Positions 48,421 to 59,767 of a DNA stretch of 64,000 nucleotides are shown in pieces (within the stretch, counting starts at the first letter, position 1; every line of letters begins with the position of its first letter). Where the stretch lies: the NCBI GenBank assembly GCA_946699065.1, contig CAMPDV010000241.1:365005-429004 (forward strand). Reading direction: 5' to 3'. This stretch comes from Loxodes magnus (Eukaryota > Ciliophora > Karyorelictea > Loxodida > Loxodidae). A program made the translations under genes and the position numbers. Below the pieces are notes generated by a model. That model saw only the letters and a program-made list of their open reading frames with translations. It was not told the DNA's origin and did not search any database.

Positions 48421-49356
48421 GAGGTATTTCGACCTCTTTCGGAAGACAACAGTTTTTGCTTCCAGCTGTTAAATAAAATTGTTTATTATTTCCAATTTTA
48501 TCGAGATTAGAAACTTGAGTATTTCCAAATTTTCCTTTTTATTCCGGTCTGTTCTTGTCTTATTTCATCTTTCTTGATTGTTTAAATTTCTCCATTTTTT
48601 CTGAAATACATTCGATTTATTCTTGTTTCTTCTTTTTCCTTTCTTTGTTTTTCTTGAATCCAATATTTAAATTTTTTCTGCTATCATTTTTAACATTTCT
48701 GATATAAATGCAATAAGTTTCCACAACAGAAACATTTTTTTCTAATTTTTATCTACCTCTATTTTCTTTAAAACTTTCTGAAAGTTTCTTCTTCATTCCT
48801 TATTTGGTTACTTTTTTGCTCTCTTATCTCCATTTTAAGTTTTAATTTTTGTTAGTTTTCTTATATTTTCTCTTTTCTTTCCCATTTCTGTCTGCTTCTA
48901 TTGCTAGTTTTAAGATTGGTCGTTTTGATTTTATGAAATGCTTCAGAAAGCATCCAATCTCTTTCCTGGGACATGAATCTTGAATCAAGCTCTTCTTGCT
49001 TGTATAAAATCCCTTCTAATTTTTTGTTGTCCTTCTTTAGCTTTTTCACCTCTTTTGGAGATTTAGCATCACTTTAACTAACTTTTTGTTGTTAAACATT
49101 TTTTCAGTAGTGAATTCCGCGACTTTTTGGTGCATTATGTTCTCAGCTTATTTTTTGGCCTCTCCTCTGATGTTAGAGTCTCGGTTTGGTGATGACTTTC
49201 CTGTTTATCTTTTTTCTGGTTCATGGTAAGTTATTTTTAAGTTTATTAAGAAAATTATTTTTTTAAGATAACATAGATGTAAAAATTGACGCTTCGTTAC
49301 TTCCACTCCTATTCTTAGGAGGTGGCATAGAAGCCCTTTCTGAAGCCATCCATCAT
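48421..49356 (-). pseudogene. Gag-like zinc-knuckle coiled-coil protein, family A, copy 3
   Basis: Best-preserved family-A copy. Possible starts are 49356 (MMDGFRKGFYATSQEQEWKQ) or 49224 (MNQKKDKQES). AENIMHQKVAEFTTEKMFNN is followed, after a 1-nt shift shared with copy 2, by one long frame. That frame holds KEVKKLKKDNKKLEGILYKQ, SQERDWMLSEAFHKIKTTN, a Lys/Arg/Gln coiled coil, and a perfect knuckle CFCCGNLLHLYQKC (CX2CX4HX4C). The end is a hairpin GAGGT-CGAAAT-ACCTC (48421-48436, minus sense). Family B follows on the same strand 90 bp later. Probably ORF1-type protein of a retroelement, binding nucleic acid. Confidence 0.6.
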
Positions 49357-49455
49357 TTTATTTTTCTTTATTATTATCTAATTTTTTTTAATTTAGTTAG
49401 TACTGATACTTTATATAATTAATAGTTTTCTTATCTTACCATATATAGAGAAACT

Positions 49456-50170
49456 ATGACAAATATAAAAGAATTTAATTAGCATATTATTCTAAGTGTG
49501 AAAGAAAATTTTTTATAGGAATGTTTTTAAAGGAATACTCGGATGCCTACAGCTTGAAGATACATGTAATCAATTTAAAATAATCAAAGTGTATTTCCTG
49601 AAATAACTTATACTAAGTTTAACAGACATAGAATATAAGACATTATTTCTATTTTCAAACTAAGGACATTCACCTATAATTTCTAATACGAACTTAGTTT
49701 GCGTCACATAAGAACATAAAATGGAATTGATTGTGCATGTGGTTTAGCTCCTGATGAACTCGGTCGTATATTTGAATGTACTTTATATAAAAATTCTTTT
49801 AGGAATTATCTAATCAAAAAATATTTAATGACAAAGATTATAAAAAACTAATTCTGTACGACTAAAATTATATTAATTCAAACTTTGTATAAAGTAAAAC
49901 CCCTAAGATTGACAAATATATTAAAAATGTTCATCAAAAATTGCTTAAAAATGAATAGAAATTTTAAAAATTTAGCAGTTGAAATAAAAGAAAAATTGAT
50001 GGGAGAAAAAATATAATTAATAAAGAAACTTAAATAATGGTTGTGAAAACAAATAAGAAGAAAATTGAAAATAAGAAGAGAGAGGAAAATGCGATTACAC
50101 AATTTAGAATCATTATAGAAGAAACAAAAGAACAAGAGTAGGAAGAATTAACTAGAGGTAGATAATAAAC
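49456..50170 (+). CDS. C-terminal part of a LINE-type polyprotein (cysteine/histidine motif)
   Basis: ATG at 49456 reads MTNIKEFNQHIILSVKENF. Further on, TYTKFNRHRIQDIISIFKLR and then IDCACGLAPDELGRIFECTL match the C-terminal pattern of many non-LTR polyproteins (L..R.GH...N..L followed by C.CG..E...H.F..C). The canonical His reads Arg (ELGRIFEC). A Lys-rich helix follows (KIKEKLMGEKIQ region). No RT is attached upstream, so this is either a fragment of a LINE or a domesticated domain. The end is uncertain; the frame stays open past 50170. Confidence 0.45.
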
Positions 50171-51045
50171 TTACATAAAATCTTATACTTAACATAATTC
50201 GCATGAAATATAACTATAAGTAGTGCAATTATTACCCAATACTCAAAGTATTGAAACTTTTTTATCTTATTATTATTATTATGCTTATAAAAAAGACTAG
50301 CCAATTGATTGATAATAGAATATCATGTAATTTTTTGCTGCTATAGTTACAAATATCTTAATTATTTGTCTTCAACTTTAAATTAAAAAAAAACTTTATT
50401 TTAATAATTTTCTTTTGGGAAAAAGTAGTGCAGCAAGGTGTATTTTATTAATTAGAGCAACATTAAATATTAAGTGTATTATAGTTTAAGAAAAATAACA
50501 AAGTTGAGATTAATAGGTAGTAAAAGATCTATTTAATGTAGATAAATATACTATTAATATTAACTACTCTTTGCTTTAGAAAAAAAGATTTAAACAAAAA
50601 GGATACAGTAGAGAAAAGAATATGCCTTATTAAAAAGTTTATTATGCCATTTGATATTATTAGCTAAACTTGATTAAATAATTAATTTTAAGGAATGTAT
50701 ATCAAATAAAAAGAAAATGTTATTTTATTTTGCTTATATTAGCTCTTAAATTTTTAATTTTTTACTTGTACTTTTCATTAAATATTATAACTAAAATTAA
50801 ATTTTAAAAGCATCTTAATTCTTACTTTTACCAAAAATAAATCTAGAATATTATTTCTGAAAATTTCTTGCTAAAGATAAGCTTAATCTCTACTTTTTTA
50901 TTCTAATATTATTTGAAATATGACTAAATACATTATGCCAAAATTAATTTTTATCTTTACTTTTACTTTTTTGGTTTTCTAAGTGTGTTTGAAATAATCT
51001 TACCTTAAATTATATTCATTTTTCTTTCATTTGTTAAATTAAAAA
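50171..51045. other. AT-rich stretch, no supported gene
   Basis: The preceding ORF frame stays free of TGA for several hundred bases here, but composition becomes featureless. No RNA or repeat recognised. Confidence 0.35.
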
Positions 51046-52272
51046 ATGATGAGATATTTTATTTCTTTCTCTATTAGCTTTTATTTTATTTGTTTCTTTT
51101 CTTTTTTTATATTTTAATTCAGTTATGTAACAAACCTCCATCTAGTATGAGATAGCTTTTCAATCAATCACCTTTTAGATATTTTCTGGTAGATAATTTA
51201 ACTAAATTGGAATTAATTTAAAAGCATAAATATATGCTTTATATACTTTCTAACTTTAAAACACTTAAATGTTTCTAGACTTTAATCCTATCCTAAATAT
51301 GAATAGCATATTTATCAAATGAATAAGCTAATTTTAATAACATGCTTGATTTATTAGAGACAATCTTTTGATTTCTCTGCTTTATTGAACTAAATTAAAT
51401 GCATGTAATTTGAGAATGGAATGATACTGAAAATGAATAATAAAAAAAATAGATAGTTATATACTTCCAAGAAAGCTAAGAACTTGATTCTGGTTTTAAT
51501 TATATTTGAAAAATAGTGTTATGAAGATATTAAAGGATAATATATAAAAAAATCCCATACATAGATAGATTAAGTCCTATGCTACTATTATTTATCTTAA
51601 AATTACTGTTTTGATGGATTAGAACAAGAAGCTTTCAATACTTTATTGAGTAATTTTACTAGAACTAATGATATCAAGAAGGAAAAACAAATTTCGTTAT
51701 GAAAAAGGAAAGTGAAAAAATACTTCTGCCCTAATATTCTAAATTTTATGATAAAACTCCAAAATTAATAAGAAAAATCTTTATTATAAAAGCTAATAAA
51801 TATAAAGCTAGCGAAGATAGTAAATTAAGGATTATAATTCTAAGCTTTATTTATACATAATAAAATAATATAACTCCATAATATTAGCAAGAGTCTAAAT
51901 GGTTATTGAGTAGCTGATGAGTAGAAGAGGGTTGTTTTATTTATGTGAAATAAAGTAGCTGAAGCCTAGAATTTGTTCTGCTCTAAAATCATCAACATTT
52001 TATCAAATTTATTAATTATCGGTGCTAATTTTAGATCTTAAACATCTTAACATCACTTTATTTCTAGATTATCAATTATGCCTATAATGAGTAATATTTA
52101 AAGGTATTACAAACTTGAATTATAATCTCAAAGAAAGGAGTATATAAGTTTGGTAAAATCTATAGACATTAAAATTCTTTTTGGTATTAATAACTAAGAT
52201 ATAACTAAATTGGCTTTCTTATTTTCCAAATTACTGCTTATAAAAAAACTCATATCTCTATCTTAAAGTTGA
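51046..52272 (+). CDS. Unknown protein with hydrophobic N-terminus (408 aa)
   Basis: ATGATG at 51046 and TGA at 52270 share one uninterrupted frame. The N-terminus MMRYFISFSISFYFICFFSF is a strong hydrophobic segment (signal anchor). The body reads HLNVSRLQSYPKYEQHIYQM, YCFDGLEQEAFNTLLSNFTR and GYWVADEQKRVVLFMWNKVA, then LSNLLIIGANFRSQTSQ. About four in-frame TGAs and two TGGs give a normal Trp content. No domain recognised. The first 60 codons are T-rich and could instead be upstream sequence; the start could be the Met at 51316. Confidence 0.45.
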
Positions 52273-52506
52273 AAACAAAATTCCAAAAAATAATTAAATG
52301 GATATTAAACTACTTAAAGTTGAAAAATAAAAAAAATTAAATTAAGCTATTTTATTAATTTAGTGACTATATAATTAGCAAGATAAGCAAAGAAGAAACA
52401 TTAGTTAATAGAATATTGGTATTACTACTTAAAATATGAATTTAAGACATATATTTTTATATTTCAAGAAATAAAGTATTATTATTAATAATAATACATG
52501 TTTGAC

Positions 52507-54240
52507 TCAAATATTCTTTTGTGAAATACTAAGTTCAAAATTTTAAATGTTTTTGCATCTTTCACTTGCTACTTGGCTTATTCCATCAGATAATTCTATC
52601 CTTTTTGTCACTTTTTTGTTAAGCGAGTATCTTTTCGTTTATTAAATTTTTTCCTGATTTTTTAAGTTTTGTTGGATTTATTCTAGCAGCTTTTATCTCC
52701 ATCATTTCTAAAATTTTACTTTTGATTCAATGTGGTTTAATTTTTTATTATTTTTTCATAATAAATCTTTCAGCTAAAAATACTCATATATTTTGTTTCT
52801 AATATTCCATAATTTCATTAAATATTAGTGAAAATTCTATCTTTTTGTGTTAGTCTATGTTCATCATTTGATCTTATTTTCCAAACTAATTTATTCCAAA
52901 TATGTAGAATATATCTTCTACTCCTAAATAAGGTTTGATCCATTTTATCTAATTTTTCCTAGTTTATCTCTTCCAGATAGAATAAAAACATTTGATCTAC
53001 TAATACGACACTTAATCTAATTTTCTAACTGAAAATAAGAAAACGTTGAGTTATTTGGTTTTTATCCTTCTTAAGTACCTTTTTATTCCTGGTTCTAAGT
53101 TAATTACTGAACTTTTTACCATTCAATTTATAGTAGGAAGGCTACTTTCATTAATTCTTTTAATTAATTGATTTTAACTTAATTTCTTTGCCCATAAGTA
53201 GTCTTATTATAATTTTAGACATCAATTTACTCTTTATAAAGACTATAAAAGCTCAATTATTCTTTTATTTTGCAGCTTTAAAGAAGTTCTTCAAGTTGGA
53301 TCTTAGTTTCAATAGAATCGCTAAATTTAATATTTTACCATAAGGTTTAGCCAACCTTTTCCCTTTTTATCTGACTCGAAAATTAAACTGCGATTCAGAA
53401 GCAAAAAGATAGAAAAATCTAAGATTATATCAGAGGTTTACCTATTAATTGATTAGTTTCTTTTATATTTTTGAGGTTCTTTGCTGTCTTTTTAACAAAA
53501 CTTATGCTTTCCTTGATATCAAACGGACTTTCTTACTCTTTCTGCTTTATTATTTTTTGTTTGTTGGGTATTAAACAGATTTATGAATCTTTTTTATTAT
53601 CCAGATTTTTAATTAAGCAAATCTCATTTCTAAATAGTCTCTCTATCAGTTGTCTGTAAGATACGTATAGTCTACTAAATTATTATCTAAAAATGAAATC
53701 TATTCTTATTATTAATTATTTCTCAAAATCATAAGCATCTAAGTAACTAATATCATCATTAGCTATAACTAGTTATAACCATATTTTTATTCTTTTACTA
53801 TTCAGCGAAATAAACGTTCGCTTATTTTTTTTCTCAGCTTATATGAGAGAACACACTTAAATATTTAAGTTTATCTGTCTTTTTATACTCATAGTAATTA
53901 TAGTATTTTTCTTTTAAACGATTCTTAACAGAATAAGAACAAAAATAGAGATAAAAATGATGTTTCCTTTATATTCTTCCTACTTAATTAGAAAAATTGG
54001 GGAAGAACATCCTTTTATATTTTTATTATGTCTATTTCTACAGTTTTAATGGAAGCTTCGACTAAAGTAAGTAATAATTAAATACTCAATCTTTTACTTA
54101 CAGCTTAGTTATTATAATATCCTTCCCTCATACTTAACAGTTATCGTTTAACTTCTCTATATGCATTTAAGCTTTATTACACGAACAAAAGCTCCCAAAA
54201 TTTTAATTCTCTAATTCGACAAAAAAGTTAAAAAATACAT
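52507..54240 (-). CDS. Large Lys/Gln-rich coiled-coil protein (577 aa), unknown
   Basis: A single frame runs from ATG at 54240 to TGA at 52507-52509. The order is: N-terminus MYFLTFLSNQRIKILGAFVR, a hydrophobic helix FISIFVLILLRIV near residue 90, NDDISYLDAYDFEKQLIIRI, a charged middle (VGQTLWQNIKFSDSIETKIQ), and a long Gln/Lys coiled coil with KFQKWWRQKLLEQIQQNLKN and RIELSDGISQVASERCKNI. In-frame TGAs, including a tandem pair, read as Trp; TGG is also used. No catalytic motif seen. A divergent + ORF starts 232 bp away. The C-terminal half is convincing; the first 150 residues less so. Confidence 0.5.
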
Positions 54241-54471
54241 AAATAAAATAGTTTAAAAGCAAAAGGAAGTATAAAAAATAACGTCTTGTAATAAAAGTCT
54301 TAAGATAACTAAAGTTAAAAATGTATTTAGTTACTAAATGATTAATCATCCTAGGAAAAATGTTAAAAGTATAATATTAAATTATTTATCAAATGATTAC
54401 AAAAACCATTTACATTAATTCATAGCATTACAGGCCATAAATACTTAATCTGTTTTAAAGAGCTAAGTAAA

Positions 54472-55023
54472 ATGATAAAAAGAAATGTTCTAAAGTTAAA
54501 ATTAAAATAGCTAGATCAATAATTTGAATATACAAAGAAAAAGCACTCACCAGTATAGCTTGAGTTTTAAACAAGTAAATAAGGAGAAAGGATTGGAGGG
54601 TAACCTCTATTTCTTTATTTTTGCATTTTCAAATAGAATATCTAAGACTAAACTATATTTTCCTCAGGATCAGACTTAAAAACAAGTATAGCATTGTTTT
54701 ATGATTAATATTCCATAAGCACTTTAAAATGAAGAGTTAAATTCCTTTTATCAATAAGGTTAACATGAAAAGAAAATATTATAAAGGAATAAATGAAGTC
54801 TGATAGTAGCTCATATAAATTTTTATAAACAGAATGAGCTCAATGAGTGGAAAATTTACACAAATATAAAAAATCTAAAATAATTGTGTTGTAGCTCAGA
54901 AATATAAAGTATAAATAAACAAAAAACAAATAGTAATAGAAATAGACAATCCAAAGAAGGATTTAAAGTATATTTCTATATTTTAATTCAGTCTAATTAT
55001 GTTAAAAAAAAATTGAAATTTGA
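54472..55023 (+). CDS. Small basic protein (183 aa), unknown
   Basis: ATG at 54472 to TGA at 55021 in one frame. It reads MIKRNVLKLKLKQLDQQFEY, TKKKHSPVQLEFQTSKQGER, IFSSGSDLKTSIALFYDQYS, then LTWKENIIKEQMKSDSSSYK and a Gln/Lys-rich tail (KNKQQQKQTIQRR). Four TGAs fall within 45 codons (LK[W]RV, LT[W]KE, TE[W]AQ[W]VE) in settings that suit Trp. Divergent from the gene starting at 54240. No domain recognised. Confidence 0.45.
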
Positions 55024-55551
55024 ATTTTTAAGTTTACACATTTAAATAATTTATTACTATCTCCTAGAAAATTAGAGATAAATACCTATAACTAAAGCCT
55101 TAAACACTACTTGCTAATTTTGAAAAGATTGTTTCATTTATAAACTTTTTTAATTTTTAGCTTTAATTTAAATAAATGAATGATGCTTTTTATTATAAAC
55201 AAAGATAAAAAAATCTAAGTCAAAACTATATAAATTTATAAACTTCCTTTTAGTGATTAGTTCCTAAGAAATATTTAAAGTTATAGAGATAAAATGAAAT
55301 ATTATGGAAACTTTCTCTATGCTATAAATTTATTTTACTACAAAGGTATTTGTTTAATCATAATGTAGAATCAATATAACTCATATTTAGCTATTTTAGT
55401 GATTAAAAAATCTTATGATCTAATAATTTGATGTTTGTCTTCTCTTAGAATAATTGTGATTCTCTATCTATTAGTTATATATTTTATATAGAATTGAAAC
55501 TATTCAGATCGCAAAAGTATTTTTAAAGGATATCAAGAAAGTTTAATAAGA
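55024..55551. other. AT-rich spacer before tRNA-Asn
   Basis: No supported gene. It contains the upstream region of the tRNA. Confidence 0.45.
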
Positions 55552-55625
55552 GCCTCCGTAGCTCAATAGGTTAGAGCGTTTGGCTGTTAACCAAAAGGTC
55601 GGTGGTTCAAGTCCACCCGGTGGCG
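55552..55625 (+). tRNA. tRNA-Asn (anticodon GUU)
   Basis: A 74-nt cloverleaf. Acceptor GCCTCCG/CGGTGGC with discriminator G; D arm GCTC-AATAGGTTA-GAGC; anticodon arm TTTGG-CTGTTAA-CCAAA with GUU; T arm GGTGG-TTCAAGT-CCACC. Directly followed by TTTTTT. No intron or encoded CCA. Confidence 0.96.
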
Positions 55626-55875
55626 TTTTTTGATGATTTTTAATTTAGCTTTTAAAATAAAAATATAAATCATTAAATAATCATAGCACTATAGCATAAA
55701 GTTAAGAAGTATAAGATAAAAAGAAAACAAAAGCTTAAATAATATAAAAGTAAATTCAAAGCATACCAGATAGTACATTACTTCTAAGAACTTACCATTT
55801 TGCTTTTACTTTTACTCTGGAATTTTTTATCTTTTAACTTAATTTATCCGTATATATGAGCATCTTGCTTATTAT

Positions 55876-58270
55876 TCAATTTAACGATTAGAGAATTATG
55901 TATATACTCATTTTATTTAAAAAAGCTAAAGTTTAAAAATAATCACTATTTATGTTTCTAATCTACTCGAGTAAAACCTTTCTTGTCAAACTCTTTATCA
56001 GTTTTTTTTACAAAAAGCAAATTTATTTAATTGTTTCCTTCTAGCATTTAGGATAAACTATCCGATTTTATTTTGCCTCTATAAGTTATGGAATTTAAGC
56101 TGAGCTTTAAAGCTGCTCAGATTACTTCTTGTTGATGGAAACTTGATCTGGAATCATATTCTGTTGATTTTCTTAAGTCAGTTCAGGCATAATTTTGGTT
56201 ATTGAAGATTATGACTATTATTGAACTATTTTATTTAAAGTATGAATCTAGACATCAATTTAAGCAATCGAAATTCCCTAATTTACGTTATGATTTACAT
56301 TCGATAAAGCATTAGAAGATATCTGTTGAGCCTAAATTACAGTTATGTCAGTTGGTTATAAATTACTGTTGGTGCTTTGAGATTGAATTGGAGAATAATG
56401 ATTCAAGACTTAGTAGAACTATATCTTAGGAATGAGCTTCGTGATAAGAAATATAAAAATAGGATCTAGAATTAGAAGATAGAATAAGTAGCTGATCAAA
56501 AGGCTATAAATACAGTGAGAATATTTTTCGGTGTTAAATCTAAAGCTGACCCGGGTTGTAATTGCGATACATATTATTAGTTGACCGCTAATGAAAAAAC
56601 GTTAGATACTTTAAAATTTCAGAAAAAGGCAGATATTTAATATCTTTCAGATTATTACTATAGAGGCTTTTCATAGAGCAGTTGTGAAGTCTTATAATTC
56701 AAAGTTATTCTCCCTAGTACTTTAAGAAGTCCGAACAAGATTAATAAAAAAGCAAATTTAAGCTACCATTCAGTCTATTAAGAGGAGAGAGGTATGCTTG
56801 ACTTTTTTTAAGATTAAGGATTTTTCCATGGGCCAGTAAGAGATAAATAAACACATATTGTCTCCATGACAAAGTTGCCAGCTTGAATTTATTATATACT
56901 TTAGTTACTAATCTGTCGATTTGAGTTTTTAATCTTTAAATATCCAAATTAGAATATTAGAAGGAAGACAAAAATCGAGGAGATGCATATTAGTGTATAA
57001 AATTCACTTGATTTGCCATAAATCTTCTTTATATTTGCTTCCAGAATTTTAATTATCCACATTTATATCGTCTCTCTCCTCTTATCTTGCAAAAGAATCA
57101 TCTTCTCCATGTTCTGATTTTTAAGCATCTGCTTAACTTTAATCGATTATATAATTTATTCTCAAAAGACCTGACTTTGAGCATTTGCAAATGTATAAAA
57201 AATCTTAATATGTTCCCTATTAGAGACACGTTAACTCATTAATTCAGATTTCTTGATCTGAATCTCACATCTAGCATGCATAAACTTCGATATTGGTTTC
57301 TTAAAAATAGAGTGTATACTAAATTGAAACTGACTCCTTCAAGGGATTATTTAACCTTGATCAAGAATCATTATCATATATTTATCAGCCTTTGTATATC
57401 TTTATGCCTAAATAAGTCCCTTCAGATTAAATGTTTTCTCAAGGATTATTAAAGCTTGCTAGTATAGAGAAGTGTTGTCAACTGACTGCAAAATTAAAAA
57501 ATTTTGAACTTAATCTTCGAAGTAAAGATAAGTTGATCCAGTATAGTCAATTGACAAATTCAAGTTTTAGCGTGGCATAAATATCTGAAAAAATTTTCTT
57601 TTGATAGTTAGATTTTAGACATCGCAAATAGTAAAGAAGACTTCTATATTATTTACCAAAATGTTGCTTCAAACTATCCTTTCGATTAGTTTTGTTATCT
57701 TAAAGATCTTTAAGTATTTTCTCTTTCTTCCTAAATTGGTTAATTATCTATTATCTTTCTTTTGTTTAATTAACTTTATTTGAACAATAGAGAATCATAA
57801 ATTTCTAAGATAGTTTCTTACTTATCAAATTTAAGTTTTTAATTTTAATTTCAATCTAGACATTTTTCTAAGTAGTTAGAATATCTTCAGGCTTAATCAT
57901 CTAGCAAGATACGTAAAAGCTCTCGATTGCAATTCTCTATTTATCTAGTGTGTTTGCATTGAAAGACAGCAAATTCAAAAATTTCATTAAGTTCTGCTTA
58001 ACAACTGTCTAAGAGCTTTAACTCATTTAATAGCTAGGTAATACAAGAAGTTATTTTTCTCTAGGCTAGAATTAAAGACTCTATTTTCTATTTTTTTAAT
58101 TTCAAGATTTGCATCTCAAATTGTCTTATAAACCTTGATATTTTAGTATATTTTAGTACATTTTAGTACAACTTTCAAACTAGTCGCATATACTTGCACC
58201 TACTACTAAACTTTAGTCGGTGTAGTTAGCAAACTAAGGCAACTTAAAATTTTGCCTGATCACTCACTTT
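55876..58270 (-). CDS. Multi-pass membrane protein with GPS autoproteolysis motif
   Basis: The minus strand holds an extracellular region (FANYTDQSLVVGASICDQFE, FNANTLDKQRIAIESFYVSC), a beta-rich block VSIQYTLYFQ, and a GPS motif: CQMWDSDQEIWINELTC, 13 further residues, then C-K-C. C-x2-W-D-x5-W..C..C-x-C spacing matches PF01825, and both Trp are TGA (57265-57267, 57244-57246). Hydrophobic segments follow (WILYTNMHLLDFCLPSNILI, LLLIDWMVAQICFFINLV, FFISGQLIICIAI, YSLLISYLFYLLIL), then a Gln-rich cytoplasmic tail to TGA at 55876. GPS occurs in adhesion GPCRs and polycystin-like channels; which class is unclear. Frame changes between 57420 and 57850 suggest introns or indels. The 5' end is uncertain. 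Confidence 0.6.
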
Positions 58271-58380
58271 TAACACCAAGCGATAGTTCTTTCTCTGTTC
58301 CTGTTAGATAGAAAAATTGATATTATAAAGGATAATTTGCTTCCAAATCAAAGCAATCTGTACTTTACATTAAGAACTGA

Positions 58381-58905
58381 GTTTCTCATGCGAATCCATT
58401 TAAGGGACTAAGCATAAATGATCCACGTTCAGGAACTTTGTTGACTCAGCCAACCTTTTAGCTAATAAAGGTTTAATTATTAACATCTTATAATATTTAA
58501 ATAGAGCAAATAGACTCTAAATAAAGTTATAAAAAACTACTAAAAATAGAAGAAAACTTATATTCATAGTAGGAAGAAAAACTAGAAATAAGTAAAGACC
58601 TCATAGATCAAGAAGATGAAGTTCATATGGTAGACTGAATAGCTTAAGCTGGAGTTTATGAACGAATGGCAGAATTAGAGAATGATAATTGAATAATGAA
58701 AAAATATAAGTTAGAAAAATTGAGTTAAATTAAATTCAAGATTCCAATTAATTGTAGAAAACTTGAAGCAGACTTCAAAAGGAATGTATGGAAATGTAAA
58801 GAAATTATATTTCATGTAAAGAAAGGGGATGCTATATTTGTAAGAGCCCTTTACATTTGTGATTGGAAATGTCCAAGACAAGAAAGAATAAGAAATAACA
58901 TCTGA
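58381..58905 (+). CDS. Unknown acidic/basic helical protein, 5' end unresolved
   Basis: The + frame ending at tandem TGATGA (58903-58908) reads HANPFKGLSINDPRSGTLLT, SKQSYKKLLKIEENLYSQQE, ISKDLIDQEDEVHMVDWIAQ, VYERMAELENDNWIMKK and VWKCKEIIFHVKKGDAIFVR, with TGA as Trp in VDW and DNW. This is well-mixed and convincing. The same frame can be extended left to about 58210 (LPDHSLLTPSDSSFSVPVRQ), where it overlaps the opposite-strand GPS gene. No in-frame ATG is found before 58630, so an upstream exon or different start is likely. No family recognised. Confidence 0.45.
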
Positions 58906-59767
58906 TGAATATTAACTTATAATTAATAAATTTAATAATGATCTTTGTAAGCTTTAAATGATTAATAATTAAAATAACTGTGTGGCTTCCGGCTTAATTA
59001 AAGTTTTAAATATATAAATATATAAATAAATAAAAAATGATAAACCATTATAATATTTATAAATTAAAAAGTTCTAAATTAATTAATTTAGTTTATAAAT
59101 ATAGACTTTATTATTGAAAATATAGGTAATATATAAAAATATTAGTGATATTATTATATATAGTAAAAATAGTAATTTAATTATCATAAATGAGAATAAT
59201 AAATAGTTTATAATATTGATGGTAATTTAAAGTAGTATAAAATTAATTAAATATATATTTTAAAGTTGATTAATTATTGTTATTATAGTTAAGATTTATT
59301 TTGATATATATTTATTTATTTAATTTGAATATTAAAATTAAGTATAAATTTATATTTATTAATTTTATATAAATTAGTTAATTTAATAATTATAATAGTA
59401 AAAAATGATTTAAACTTATTTACATTTCTAGTTTAAATAAACTGTATTATTACAGTTAAATTTAGTTTTATTATAGTTACTATTTTAATTATTTATTTTT
59501 AATAATAACTTTATAAAGTTAAAATTTATGTTCTGTTAATTTAATTTTATATATAATAAATGTTTTTACTTTTGATAATTCTAGTTTAATAATCTTAAAT
59601 ATTATAAATTAATATTAGTTTATTTTATATTTATTTTATAATATTTAAGATTATTCAATGCTTAAGTATAATATTTATTTTTTATTTTATTCTGTTAAAA
59701 AAACTAAATTTCCGTGATTAATTGTTACTGCATCAAGGGTAGAATTTTCATAATAATAATAAAAGAA
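58906..59767. other. Very AT-rich intergenic region
   Basis: About 0.86 kb of almost pure A/T. It is the upstream region of the RING gene. No element recognised. Confidence 0.6.

Noticed and set aside
49735..49790. tRNA or box C/D snoRNA around GGTTTAGCTCCTGATGAACTC
   Set aside because: No cloverleaf or terminal stem; the bases are part of the LINE-like coding motif CACGLAPDELGR.
56355..56389. 35-nt GT-AG intron in the GPS gene tail
   Set aside because: GTAATTT...ATTTAG looks right, but removing 35 nt does not join the flanking frames, and frame 0 reads through it.
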